64,000 nucleotides of DNA, taken from assembly GCA_026182355.1 (NCBI GenBank), contig JAPFBL010000003.1, positions 310,001 through 374,000 on the forward strand. Direction: 5' to 3'. A program made the position numbers and the translations under genes. Under the pieces are notes generated by a model that searched no databases, was not told where the DNA came from, and saw nothing but the letters and a program-made list of their open reading frames with translations. The stretch is from Hermatobates lingyangjiaoensis (Eukaryota > Arthropoda > Insecta > Hemiptera > Hermatobatidae). This document shows, one piece after another, positions 47,286 to 57,660 of the stretch (the first letter of the stretch is position 1; the number at the start of each line of letters is the position of its first letter).

Positions 47286-49795
47286 ATAGCCTCTCTCTGA
47301 CGATACAGGTGGGGCCTCATGCTCATTCTCTGTTGACTTGTGTGCTGTACGCAAGGTGAGCTTTGCACTAATGAATGATGCGTAGCTTTTTATTCTGCTT
47401 GTGAAGTGGATCTTGAGTTGAAAGAGTAATGGATTTCGTACTGATGATTGAATGTCTGGTTTGGGTATGCGGTTAGTCGTATTCTGATGATTTGGAGAGT
47501 CTGATTTTGATTTGAGGCTCTGGTAATTAGAATGCTGTTGATGAGTTGAGTCTTGTTTTAACAATGTAGTTGGTATTATTTTGATGCCATTATAGCTCTG
47601 GTTAATCATGCGGTACTATTGAGGTGGCCAGGTGTGGATTCTGGGCTTATTCTTTGGTATTGATATCATTTCTCGTATTTTATTAACCTAAAATAGTACT
47701 TTAGCAGAAAGAACCTTAAACAGAGGGTTTTCACCTTAAATGTGGTTTTTCTAAGGTATGCGACGTTCATACGAAAAGTCAAAAGTGAATGTTTTATTTT
47801 TATCTTACTGGTGTCGTCTTTCATCATAAAAAATGATAATAATGGGTATAATTAACTCCAGTATGAACCACATTGAAGTTTACAATAGGCAATAATTAGA
47901 AGCTCTCAAAAAGGCAGCAAAAAAGCAAAGACTTTAGAATCAAAGTTAACACACAAATGATTAGGTGAATTTTCAGAAATCGCTAACAAAATACTTAGCT
48001 ACTGCACAGTATATAGTTGGTCGTAATAAAATAAATCACTAGTGAATGATAGTCATTAATAAAACAAAGATTAACACTCAAAGAAAGGGAGGGAATTTTT
48101 CTAACTCAACTGTTTATAGGGAATTCCAATGAATGCAGGGAAAACTGGAAAGAGTAAACAAGGCATGCTGCCTGCCTCTGCTTTCCTCCTTAGGAGATTG
48201 ATACACATCTGGACGTCCACTTTAAGCAGCAAATTTTTGGGCTTGTCTTTTTTTGTTATCTTTTCTAATGTTGACAATTAAAAATACTTTATTAATGTAA
48301 AAATTTAAAATTTAAGTGTTCAAATTTTTACTCTATTCATTTATGTGTGAGTAATTGTTAAAAACCTCTTTTAGCTATTGAATTAGAAAGGAAGCCAATT
48401 GGAAACCTCCAGGTAGCAAAGTTCTAGCAAGACTACTGCTAATGCTAATTACCATTGATTATTCTGTTTAATATTTTCCTTTTAACAATGAGACTTTCTC
48501 AGTAACAGTAAAACAATAAATACAAATAATTCACAACTTTCCGAGCAAATAAAACCTTATTAAAACATCCTTGACATATCAACAACTTTTTCATTGATTT
48601 TATTGATATTTTTGACAACTCAAAAGCCAATTCTAGCAGCATATTTGATTTTAAACAACTCTTCTTTGGTTAAATCATTGCGTTTTAAAATTATTTTTGA
48701 ATATATATAATTATTTATTATATAAAAAGGCTCACATATATTTTAAAGCCACCAGTTTTTTGTTACCGGTCCTCCTGTAAAGTCAAATTTCATTGACTGT
48801 TACCTTGACCATCTTTGCATTTTGTTACCGCAGTGTGGCCTTGATACGTTCTTACCGATAATCGTGAGGTTAGCAATGATTCTTAACCGTACTACGCTCC
48901 CTGGCGCCTCTATAAGGAATTATATTATTCAGCAGGCCAATTTTATCCCATGCCACAATGGTGAAATTATGCATAACTTCAGATCAAAGGTACACGAATT
49001 ACTCCCTTCTTTATTTTTATTGAAGCCTATTCCTTAACTAACAAAAAAATTCCGAAACTTAAGAGTAGTTGTAGTTATTTTTTAGTTTAAGTATCAAAGT
49101 TTTAGAGTAGTTTACTATGAGTTAGAATACTAGCGTACTCTACTACATCTATCGAATAGTATCGACAGTATCAGAGCTGATAATTTCATCAGATTATCTT
49201 TAAACCTCTGATGAATTCAGACCATCAGAGATCATAATACCTCTTGAATTAATTATTTAACTGGATTTTTTTTATACTGATGCTAATGCCGTTATTCATA
49301 AAATCCTCAAAGCTGTAGTTTTCAGGCTCGAAGGTCACCTTAGAAATTTGGGCCTCCTCAGAAACTCTTAAGGTTAACATTTCCAGTTCTGCTGGAATGT
49401 AATTGAGGATATGGACAAGAAAAAAGCATTCAAAACGAAGACTATGAAATCAGCGTAGATTGCAATAGGAACAGTGATTCGTTAGCCACGAAGCCCTGCG
49501 ACAACTAATACAAAGGCGCAGTTTAGTTGACGTCAAATCAACATAAAATACATCACTACCCTGCGCTATAATTTGAAGTGTTATAAGGTAGATATTATTG
49601 TTAAAGATGGAAGTGAAATAAAGACTGGACTGATAATCATGCAAACTTGATATATACGACACCCACATTGTTTTATACAATCAGGAATGTATGGAAACTT
49701 AGAAGATATAGGGGAAAAATATTTTTTGAAATAGGAAGGTTTCAATAATATTATTCTCTAGCGATAATTTTCGTGGAATTGACCATCATTTCTCT
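47286..49795. other. unannotated stretch
   Basis: Sequence to about 47620 may be highly diverged continuation of the 65-bp array ('ctgatgattt'-like words). The rest has no supported feature. Confidence 0.4.
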
Positions 49796-49798
49796 TGT

Positions 49799-50089
49799 GA
49801 GTTTTGTCTTATGGACTGCTGTTGTATGGCTTTTTGGCGCGCCGGCAGAAAGGTGCATTGTAATTCTTCTTGACAATGAAGTCGTGGTCATTCCTATATG
49901 TGAGCTTTTACGGACCTCGCAGCTCCCGATATTACATGAACACTCATATAAAAGAGTTGTTTCTTTTGATTCTTTTACGCGCTAAAATTCCATACAACAG
50001 CAATCCATAAGACAAAACTCTTTTGATTCTTTTACACGTAAAAGAATCAAAAGAAACAAATCGTGTGTATGAGTATTCATGTAATATCC
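49799..50089. repeat. nested palindromes
   Basis: 49799-49829 ('gagttttgtcttatgg...') is inverted at 49990-50020 with one mismatch. 49928-49981 is inverted, with more changes, at 50035-50089. A 34-nt palindrome sits at 50020-50053 with 15-bp arms. These overlap in a way that requires more than one inversion or insertion. One ORF (49773-49985) overlaps but shows no domain. Confidence 0.85.
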
Positions 50090-50422
50090 GGATTATCAGT
50101 TTATATATTATAGAGGTGGATTACTATTGGAATGTTCGCAGAACATTAGAGAAAGAAACCACTTTAAATTACAACTATTAGAAGCAATAATAATTCAAGA
50201 AAAGCAGCCAGCCATAAATATCCAACTTAATAATTCTTGTTGAATTTTAAAACTATTTTCCAACAGGACAATCCACATTAGCCAGGTAGTAGGTAAGTTA
50301 GGATTAAGTTAGGGTAAGTCCAACCACCCTAACTTAATCCCCCATAATGCCCCATGATCCAGGGCAATGTCCTGTGAACATTTCAATAGTAATCCACCTC
50401 TAAATATATAAACTGATAATCC
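50090..50422. repeat. inverted repeat flanking an internal palindrome
   Basis: Arms 50090-50137 and 50376-50422 match ('ggattatcagtttatatatt' and complement), with small differences. Inside lies a perfect 14-bp hairpin, 50301-50314 with 50327-50340. The right arm ends 18 bp before the hammerhead-like motif at 50440. Confidence 0.85.
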
Positions 50423-50439
50423 TACTATTATTCTCATTA

Positions 50440-50490
50440 TTGTCCTGATGATGAAAGTGGTACATTCGAAACGTATCGACAAGCAATATT
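50440..50490 (+). ncRNA. hammerhead-like motif E-d
   Basis: Stem I TTGTC 50440-50444 with GACAA 50478-50482 (5 bp). CTGATGA 50445-50451, extra T 50452, stem II GAA-A-GT/AC-A-TTC with loop GGT and one A-A mismatch, GAAA 50468-50471, then CGUAUC. The expected GUC triplet is AUC, so the second stem III pair is lost. The best preserved canonical core in family E. Confidence 0.62.
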
Positions 50491-50614
50491 GGTCATAAGC
50501 TTCATAGTTTTAATGAAGAGACGAGGAAGGAATTCCGGGAACTGGAGAAATTGTGTAAGAAACAGATACAAGCCAAGTATGGGGCGATATTTAACAATAT
50601 AATATATTGTTAAT
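50467..50614 (+). pseudogene. Penelope-like element 5' coding remnant, copy c
   Basis: Open frame from the ribozyme core (R-N-V-S) into FNEETRKEFRELEKLCKK, then QIQAKYGAIF, ending at a stop near 50612. Aligns with copies at 12.98 and 36.6 kb. Purifying-like pattern: F-R-x-L-E-K and K-Y-G are kept while flanks vary. Likely the N-terminal start of a retroelement ORF whose remainder is missing. No catalytic motifs are present. Confidence 0.5.
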
Positions 50615-50742
50615 TGTTCATTTAAACATATTATGTTTAAATGAAGGACTGCTTCCTACCTTTACAAATATATATACTATTATAATACAAGATGATACTA
50701 TAATACATTAATTGATTTATATAAAATTTATATAAATTGCAG

Positions 50743-50957
50743 TCTTAAACTTTGCCTAACTCAAGTGTATTTAGAGTAGGGTTCTTTAACGAGTACCTGC
50801 CATCGTTCAGGCTCGGGACCGACGGTTTAACTTCCTCTCCGATAGACAATCTGCTTAGATTTATTTACCTCTCGCGTGAATAAATCGAGGGCCAGGTTAA
50901 ATACCTTGAGTTGAAATAACGTTGAGTACGTTAATCAATGAGCTAACTTGGCCCCTT
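50743..50957 (-). repeat. tRNA-derived SINE, diverged copy
   Basis: Reverse complement of the 26.6 and 28.3-kb SINEs: 'ctttgcctaactcaagtg', 'cgagtacctgccatcgttca', 'gggaccgacggtttaac', the body hairpin region near 50860-50890, and a tRNA-like head ending 'ggcccc'. The head has an altered central part, so pol III boxes are damaged. Confidence 0.8.
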
Positions 50958-52281
50958 AAGTATAGCAAAGCAGTGTTTAATAAAATTGTCCAATTTATGG
51001 ACACCAGGAATGAAAGTAGCAATGATATAGACTGCAAAACCTGAGATATATATACATTAAAAACGTAGAGAAAACGAATAAAGCAATACCCTATCACTCT
51101 TTTTTAATATGTTGACACTGTTAACGGCCACCGTCAAAAGAGGAATAGGTGTAAGGACAGTCAACTGTCCTTACTTATAGATAAACGCAAAAGTTTCACA
51201 TCTGTCCTCATTATCAAAAAATCAATACTAAAAGCAGTAAAAAAAAAGGAAAAACTTGTAAACGTTTACAGTGTTCAAAGAACTCCGTTTATAAAAGACT
51301 GAATGTAAAAACAAGTAAAGCAAGGAGGGACAGCACTAGGAAAGTAAAGAGAAGTACTTCAAAAGAATAAGTAGGGTTGATTAGCACGTAATGGTCCCGA
51401 AAATATTCTTTCATTGAGACCACCTCCACCCACTCGCTACTGTATTCTTGGGTCGCTCTCGCCTTCTTACTTCAATTGTTTTACTTTTAGTTCTTTGAAA
51501 ACTGGTTAACACTAGAAAACGCAAGGAACCTTTTCCTAATTTTAGTTGTAATTGCTATCCGAACGGAAACAAGAAGTTTAAATGATTAAAGATGAAATTT
51601 GTAGTTTAATGTAAGTAAAGGAAAGATGAACACGTGAAAATTTTGGGTTCGACCAAAAGTGTTAGCCTTTTCTTATTTGTTTATCTCTAAACTGATATTC
51701 AACAATATAAATCAGTTAATTATTGTTATTATTATAACAATAATTTTATAATAGTAATAATAATTATTATAATCAAATAAAAACATTTATATTTTAGTTG
51801 TGCATTGTTATTTTTTTTATTCGTTTATTATTACTTATTTGTGCTCTTTATTCCCATCTCCCTCCATTCTCCCTTGACACTATCACTGACAGTAGAACTG
51901 TCGTCTGTTACTGTTGGACTTCCATTATTACCCTGCCTCCCTGTGGGACACTTCTCTTAATTTCTTTATTTTTGTATCATTACAATAATTTTACTAATAA
52001 TAAACTATTTGTGTCCGTTTTGAATCGTTCTCTGCTGATTAAAGTACGTATAAATATATTTCTGTGTAATAGTCTGTGAACGACTTTTTCAAGCTTCTGT
52101 ATTCTTCATTTCTTTGGAAATACTCAAGAGCGTAGCATGTTGCCAAAGTTAGTGAGAGTGTTGATTGCAAGTCTTCTTTCTATATATCTGACTTTGAATT
52201 ATTTGCATTACATATATAGATATATACAAAATTCAAATAATATCCACGGTATTATTGAAGATTACGAGTATTAAAATAAAT
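50958..52281. other. unannotated AT-rich stretch
   Basis: A small perfect hairpin 'gtaaggacag' TCAA 'ctgtccttac' at about 51151-51174. 'aataattat' palindromes at 51720-51780. No gene. Confidence 0.4.
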
Positions 52282-52378
52282 TGGGACTCGGTCAGTTTTC
52301 CAGGTTCAATTCATACTCTCAAACTCGACGTTTCGGTTTTTAATTAAAACCCTTTTGACAGGACCATAACACAGGCGA
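52282..52378 (-). repeat. hammerhead-like repeat family H, copy 2
   Basis: Homologous to 13069-13162. Minus strand: CTGTCAAAA, hairpin GGTTTT/AAAACC, then CGAAACGTC followed by GAG. The 3' half (GAAACGUC) is canonical and the 5' core is not. Confidence 0.6.
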
Positions 52379-54504
52379 AAAAATTATACGTCAATCAGCA
52401 AATGTACACATACTCTAATACTCTAACAATACATACATACATCCTCTAATAATAATAATAAGCAAAGACTGTTATTATGTATACATGAAATAAATTAAAA
52501 GAAAGAAAACTCATAAAAGAGATCACAAAAACTCACTCAGTTAAGGACAACGTAACTTTAACTTTTGTTTAGTAGCTTAATGGCGTTCTATGATAGAGAA
52601 ATACAAAATGTATACACTAGTATGTTAAACAAACAAACATATATTATTATAAACCCGGGCGAAAAGAGCTATATGTTAGTATGAATACAATACATAAGGG
52701 ACATGACACATAGGGCTCTATTCAACAATAATGTCTATTGACCGAGTAGTGACTGTTCTTTCAGACTTAGTGTACGTTTAAATAGCCTCGGAATAATAGG
52801 TTATTAAATAAGGTTCTTTCGTCGGATGTACCAGCTGGTAATCAGCTTGGCAGGCCAGAGAATCAAAACCATTCAGGGGGATTACAAGTGAACTCTATTT
52901 TAGGACTCATCCCTCAGAGTTAGAACCAATTCCTTTTATGAAAAAGGCTATGTAATACTGCTTTAAGGGTGTTGGGCACAGGATGTACAAATATAGTTGG
53001 GCATCGCCTGACCAGCCACTCCTCACAGTGTTTAAATGTGATGAGCAGCAAACAAGACTTGGGCTGTGGCAGGGATGGAAAGGAGGTCGACGGGCTGATT
53101 AGTGCCACAACATCCGCTCTGCTTCAGGAGAGGTGCTACCAATCACTGGGAAGAGCCCAGCTGGGTCTACCAGGTCAGCATCAACAGAGTACACACTTAA
53201 GAATGTCATTATGCATCAGAAATCACTTTCAATTCCTTTGATAACTTTAATGCATTGAAGAATTACCTCACTAAACCATAATTAATTCTACAATACATCC
53301 CAAAGGGATAAAACCTATGCTGTTTTCATTAGGTCTATTATTTTATATAGGTTTTTCTCTGTTCATAAGTGTATTCTCTCTATGTGCACACCATAAATAA
53401 ACTAAAGTACTATCATTAATTTCACCTTCAAAGAATGTTTACGGTTCTTATTTTAAATCGTGTCTTCATTTAAATGTGTAAAGTTTATAAGCGATAAAAG
53501 ATATAAAATCAGTATATTCAGTTGAAAATATTTTAAAAGAAAATAACTTCAGACATAATCTGTTAGTAACAAACATGGAAAGAAATTCTATTCTCTACAA
53601 CTTTTATTGAAATATTTGTGATGTCATCTAAGACAGCACAATCTGAAAAACCTCTTAAGTGTTTTAAGTTAAAGTTTTTAAACTGTTGGTTTAAAGCAAG
53701 CCACATAACTTGTTTCATCGTTTGCGACACTCAAGTTTATTTAGAGAAGCTAATCTTTCTTTATATTAAGCAACCAGTACTTGATATTAAGTGTTTAATA
53801 ATCAACTGTTACTGATTAATAACCATCCATCTGTACGACGGCAAGCACTTGCCAGTAGAAAAGTTAGTGTGGTTTGACCCCCATGACTTCATCGGAGGCG
53901 AGAATTTCACTCCTCCTTAAGAATAAACAAGGACATTATGTCATGACCTTTAGAAACGAAAGCTCTTTAAGTCGAGTTATTATGTAGGAAGCAGGTATGA
54001 GTCATCAGACAATATGAACGTCTGACCGAGGCACTCGGTCATAATACTACAAATATTATGTAGGCAGTGATGCTACTCACATTTTAAATAACTAGCTATC
54101 AAGATAATAACTAAGCAATCAAATCAATAGTATATTACAATATAAAAACCTGCCTAGCTATATTTTCAATAGTTTTGCAATGCATTCCTTTGTCCATAAA
54201 ATATGAAGAGCAATAGCTAAGTATAAAACAATGCATGCATTATGTTATTGTTATGCATTATTGTTAGAACCACAAAGGCTAATAATATAGCAAACAGAGT
54301 AAATGTTTTTTACTTTTTTTTTTTTTAGTAATACATATCTTCTTACTACAAAATCCATCATCCTCATGAATTCTTGTAGTAGATGTCCATCGGTTTTAAG
54401 TTGTTATCTTACTTCGTCGATGCACATTCAATATCTACATTGTGCGAAACTAGTCTAACATCTATGATTCAGGAGGTATGTCGGAGTTTTACGTTAATAT
54501 ATCA
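52379..54504. other. unannotated stretch
   Basis: A GC-richer block at 52960-53200 is open on the plus strand (52969-53241) but unrecognised. Remaining sequence is AT-rich. Confidence 0.4.
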
Positions 54505-54572
54505 AATAATAAAAACAAGATTTCACAATAAACACGTTAAACAACAATCATACCGCAATAAGAAATGAGAAA

Positions 54573-54616
54573 AAAGATCTTTCAACCCTAACAAGCGGTC
54601 TTCGTCAGAGTCAAAT
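54573..54616 (-). ncRNA. hammerhead-like motif A3, minus-strand arm
   Basis: Minus strand: CTGACGA, A, ACCG stem with a changed partner (AGGG), GAAA, AGATCT. The sequence following the cleavage triplet has lost the 'agtc' half of stem I, so it is probably dead. Confidence 0.45.
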
Positions 54617-54654
54617 TCAAACTAATTGGGTTTTGACCCAACCAACCCAACATC

Positions 54655-54712
54655 ATTGGGATTTAACTCTGACGAAACCGCTTATAACAGTTGAAAGATC
54701 TTAGTCTTTTTT
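54655..54712 (+). ncRNA. hammerhead-like motif A3, plus-strand arm
   Basis: CTGACGA 54669-54675, stem II AACCG with CAGTT (one mismatch), GAAA 54693-54696, AGATCT, triplet CUU, stem I AACT/AGTC reduced. Core intact, stems weakened. Confidence 0.5.
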
Positions 54713-54733
54713 CTCATTCTTATTGTGTTTTAG

Positions 54734-55800
54734 ACGTTGATGTCAAATAATGTATTGCTCGTACAACTGTCTATACAGTAGAAGCAACTAAAACTTTAAT
54801 CATAATTAAAATGTTGTCATGCTAAAATTACAAATATATCTACAGAGTTTAACTTTTAAAACATTGTTTCAACACAAAGCATGCTGTATGGATAATAATT
54901 ATTAAATTTAATCATTAAATATAGTTATAAAAATAATTATTTTGTTTTAAAAATATTAATCTTCAAGAGTTATATTTATCATCATTAGGAAGCTAAATTG
55001 AGAAAAAATGGTAAAAAATGTAATGTAAAAATATAACTTGTATGTTTAAAAGAAGGAACAAGAAGGCCGTTCAGTTGAAAGGAAGTCCTGCTTTGTTTCA
55101 TGTAACTCTTTGAGTCTAGAGAATATAACAAGTTAAGTGTGTCCCATAACTAATCCTCTGAATTTTACTCCTTGTCTAATGGATTGGCAGGTCAAACTGG
55201 ACTGATAATGAAAATAAAGCTTATCTAGAGAGTCACTAAAGCAGCTGAAGAGTAATGGTTGAGATTCGTTTTGTTTGATTCTAGCTTTTGGCTTCGCGAG
55301 TCGAGTCACAAACCCAAATGGAGTTGAAATCAATTTTGAGTCCCTGTATGAATAATAGGCTTAAATGCTTGTAAGAGATAAGTACATGAAGATGAGTACA
55401 AGACTTTAACAAATGTATAAGCAAATCATTTGAAATACCTTGCTTCCTGATAGCTAAATATCCACACAAGGTTAAATTTTTGTGCATATTTACCCCTCAA
55501 TAGTTATTGAAGGAGCCTCAATACTAAAAAAAATTATTTATCTCATAAAATAATTTCTCACTAAGACGAATACAAAAAAAACTTGCTTTTCGTAACCACC
55601 CATTAAAAGGCGACTGCCGTACTTTCTTTCCTGTTAAAGGAAGAGTGATACTTTTTTTAACACATGTAGAATATGTACACTTCTTCTACGTGTTCGTCAA
55701 ATTGCTAATCCAAAAAGATATTATTTTATATCTAATCTACTTTAATTTAGCAAGAAATATAGCTAAGGGTAAAGATAAATAAAGAAGAGCAAACTGAAGA
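54734..55800. other. unannotated AT-rich stretch
   Basis: Overlapping minus-strand ORFs at 55133-55487 show no domain I recognise. Confidence 0.4.
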
Positions 55801-55859
55801 TGTATGTTTAAAAAGATCAGTCATTCCTTAGCTATAAATGTGATGTGAACATTTAGAAG

Positions 55860-55990
55860 CATTATTCAGGGGTGTAAACAACAGTCGGCTGCCTGTAGCT
55901 ATTAGTTAAACATTAGATTCTTTAGGGAATATGTTCATTGGTCGGCTTAAGAGGCATTTAACGTGTGTACATTCTCAAGGGAAGTGTTAT
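55860..55990 (+). pseudogene. LINE ORF2 C-terminal remnant, CR1-like
   Basis: Frame with VNNSRLPVAIS, stop, TLDSLGNMFIGRLKRHLTCV. This matches the common C-terminal signature of CR1/Jockey-type ORF2 (W-N-x-L-P ... L-x-x-F-x-x-x-L-K-x-x-L). One stop codon. Only the last ~40 codons survive, as expected from 5' truncation during target-primed insertion. Confidence 0.5.
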
Positions 55991-56229
55991 TCTTTCCATT
56001 CCTAATATATTTATATGTATATAGTAATTTTAATATGTATTTTTAGACCATTTTGTAATATTCATTATGTTGTACTTTTACAACTCTTGAAGTATGTTGA
56101 ATTGTCAATTTTGATTTCTTTTATTTTCGCTAATTAGTACACATAAAAAATAATTTGAACCGATGAATGATAAATGAACTGAAACATGACCTTTGAAGTT
56201 TCAATTTGAACCTGGAAAAATAAAAGTTG

Positions 56230-57010
56230 TTGAAATTATACCTAGACCTTTAGTATAGGTATAGATGGGGTAGTAATGGAGTGATTATGCTCCTTCACGA
56301 GGCTACCCTGTTAACCTGCTATATGCAGGGACAAACGAAAGAGCAGGGGAAGGTGACCAGGGGCTGGTTCTGATAACCTTCGTTTCACATCCTTTCAACT
56401 TCCCAAATCCTCTTCTCTTATCCCAACCCCAATCCAAGGCGTTATGCGTTCCGTGGTGAAGGATGGATGATACAGGAGTTACTGTATTACGAACGGAGCC
56501 TCAAGGGTACCAGGCGACCCCTTGAGTAAATAGCCTTACTCCGGTATGCAGTGCCCTGCCGGAGCGGAAAAAACTACCACAGATATAGCTTCAGGGATTT
56601 TCCCCTGTATGATACTAAGGAGAAGGAAGTCCGGAGGCCATCTTCCGGAAGCACAGAGGGTCCAAAAGCGCTAACTAGTGGGAGCCAACCTCACACAAGT
56701 GCACCTAAGGATCCGAAGAAGGAGAAAGGAAGTCATTTTTTCCCGAAGCGTAGTTAGCCTGAATGGGCATTATCAATGATGGTTTGAGCAGATTCTGCAA
56801 AGAAGAGGAAGAAACACGGTTGCACCTGCTGGCTGACTATCAGGCAACTTTGCTCCACAGAGGTAGGTACTTCGGGATACTCAACAAAACCATAGAAAAA
56901 CTTTTATTGCTGGACCCAGCAAAAGTGCTGAGCTTCTTGGAGGCGTTCAAGCTAACTGCTGGGGTACTTTAATACAGAAGGGGGAAAGTACAATAGTTTT
57001 TTTTTTTTTA
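56230..57010 (+). mobile_element. internally deleted LINE (5' end joined to 3' end)
   Basis: GC-richer than surroundings. The first part (56230-56550) looks like a LINE 5' untranslated region. The ORF 56551-56757 (MPCRSGKNYHRYSFRDFPL ...) is proline/lysine-rich like an ORF1 start. It is followed at 56763-56972 by an ORF2 C-terminus: RFCKEEEETRLHLLADYQA resembles the C-x-x-C-x-x-x-x-E-x-x-x-H-x-x-x-x-C end of R1/Jockey-like ORF2, with cysteines decayed. The reverse transcriptase between is missing. A T-rich run follows at 56997-57010. Confidence 0.55.
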
Positions 57011-57409
57011 GTAATACAGAAAAAGAAATAAGTAGGTTTAGGTGTAAACCTATTCATATTCACGGTCAGTGTCTATTCAATAATAATTATATACAATTGT
57101 AGTCACTGCCGAAAAATACTTGAATACTGCATTTTTATCAACAATGGATTTGGATAAAATGTTTGAACAAGATGGGTTTGAGTAAAGTGAATCAACTATG
57201 ATTCTAAAATTAGTACGGACATACCCATCGATAAACCAAAAAGAAGGTTAATATAAAATAGCAAAATACTAAAATTTGTACTTTTCTAAAAATTAAAATT
57301 TGAAAAAAGGAATGACCTGGGTTTTTATACATAAAAGAAATTAAGAAAAATATAGAAAAAAAGAGTTATTAGTATATCGTCCTTAATGACCAAAAAAGTA
57401 GTAGCAATG
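57011..57409. other. AT-rich stretch
   Basis: No feature recognised. Confidence 0.4.
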
Positions 57410-57660
57410 GTAGGAGGAAGCTCAAGGGTGATGTAACGTCTTTCAGGTGAGAGGCTGGTTCTGGCGTTATTACCCCGACCACCGAGCGTAACATGTAGTG
57501 TCGGTGACATACAGGCTAATGACGCCACGTATCAGTTTGTCGCGGCGAGACCGATGATTGCGCAAGCAAACTTGTGGTCACCCATTGAATCCAACTCTTG
57601 TCTCCTGCTCGCCAGCAACATGCACGCTCCTTAGTCACCACGCCCCCATCTTTCTCAGTT
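57410..57660. promoter_or_regulatory. second GC-richer island, possible regulatory element
   Basis: Contains a palindromic 'ttgcgcaa'-like C/EBP-type site ('gattgcgcaagc', about 57555), 'ccacgccccc' (GC-box-like), and 'atgacgccac'. No coding signal is clear despite a 67-codon minus-strand ORF. Candidate intronic enhancer; alternative is an unrecognised repeat. Confidence 0.3.

Larger units (their letters stand above)
54505..54733. repeat. fold-back repeat family A, decayed copy
   Basis: Both arms of family A are recognisable (left about 54546-54640, right about 54650-54733), preceded by the 'gatttcaca...cacgtt' end. Many substitutions and small deletions in both arms. Older than the 11.5-kb copy. 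Confidence 0.85.

Noticed and set aside
52969..53241. Host exon or gene on the plus strand
   Set aside because: GC-richer and open, but no domain or convincing splice sites were identified.
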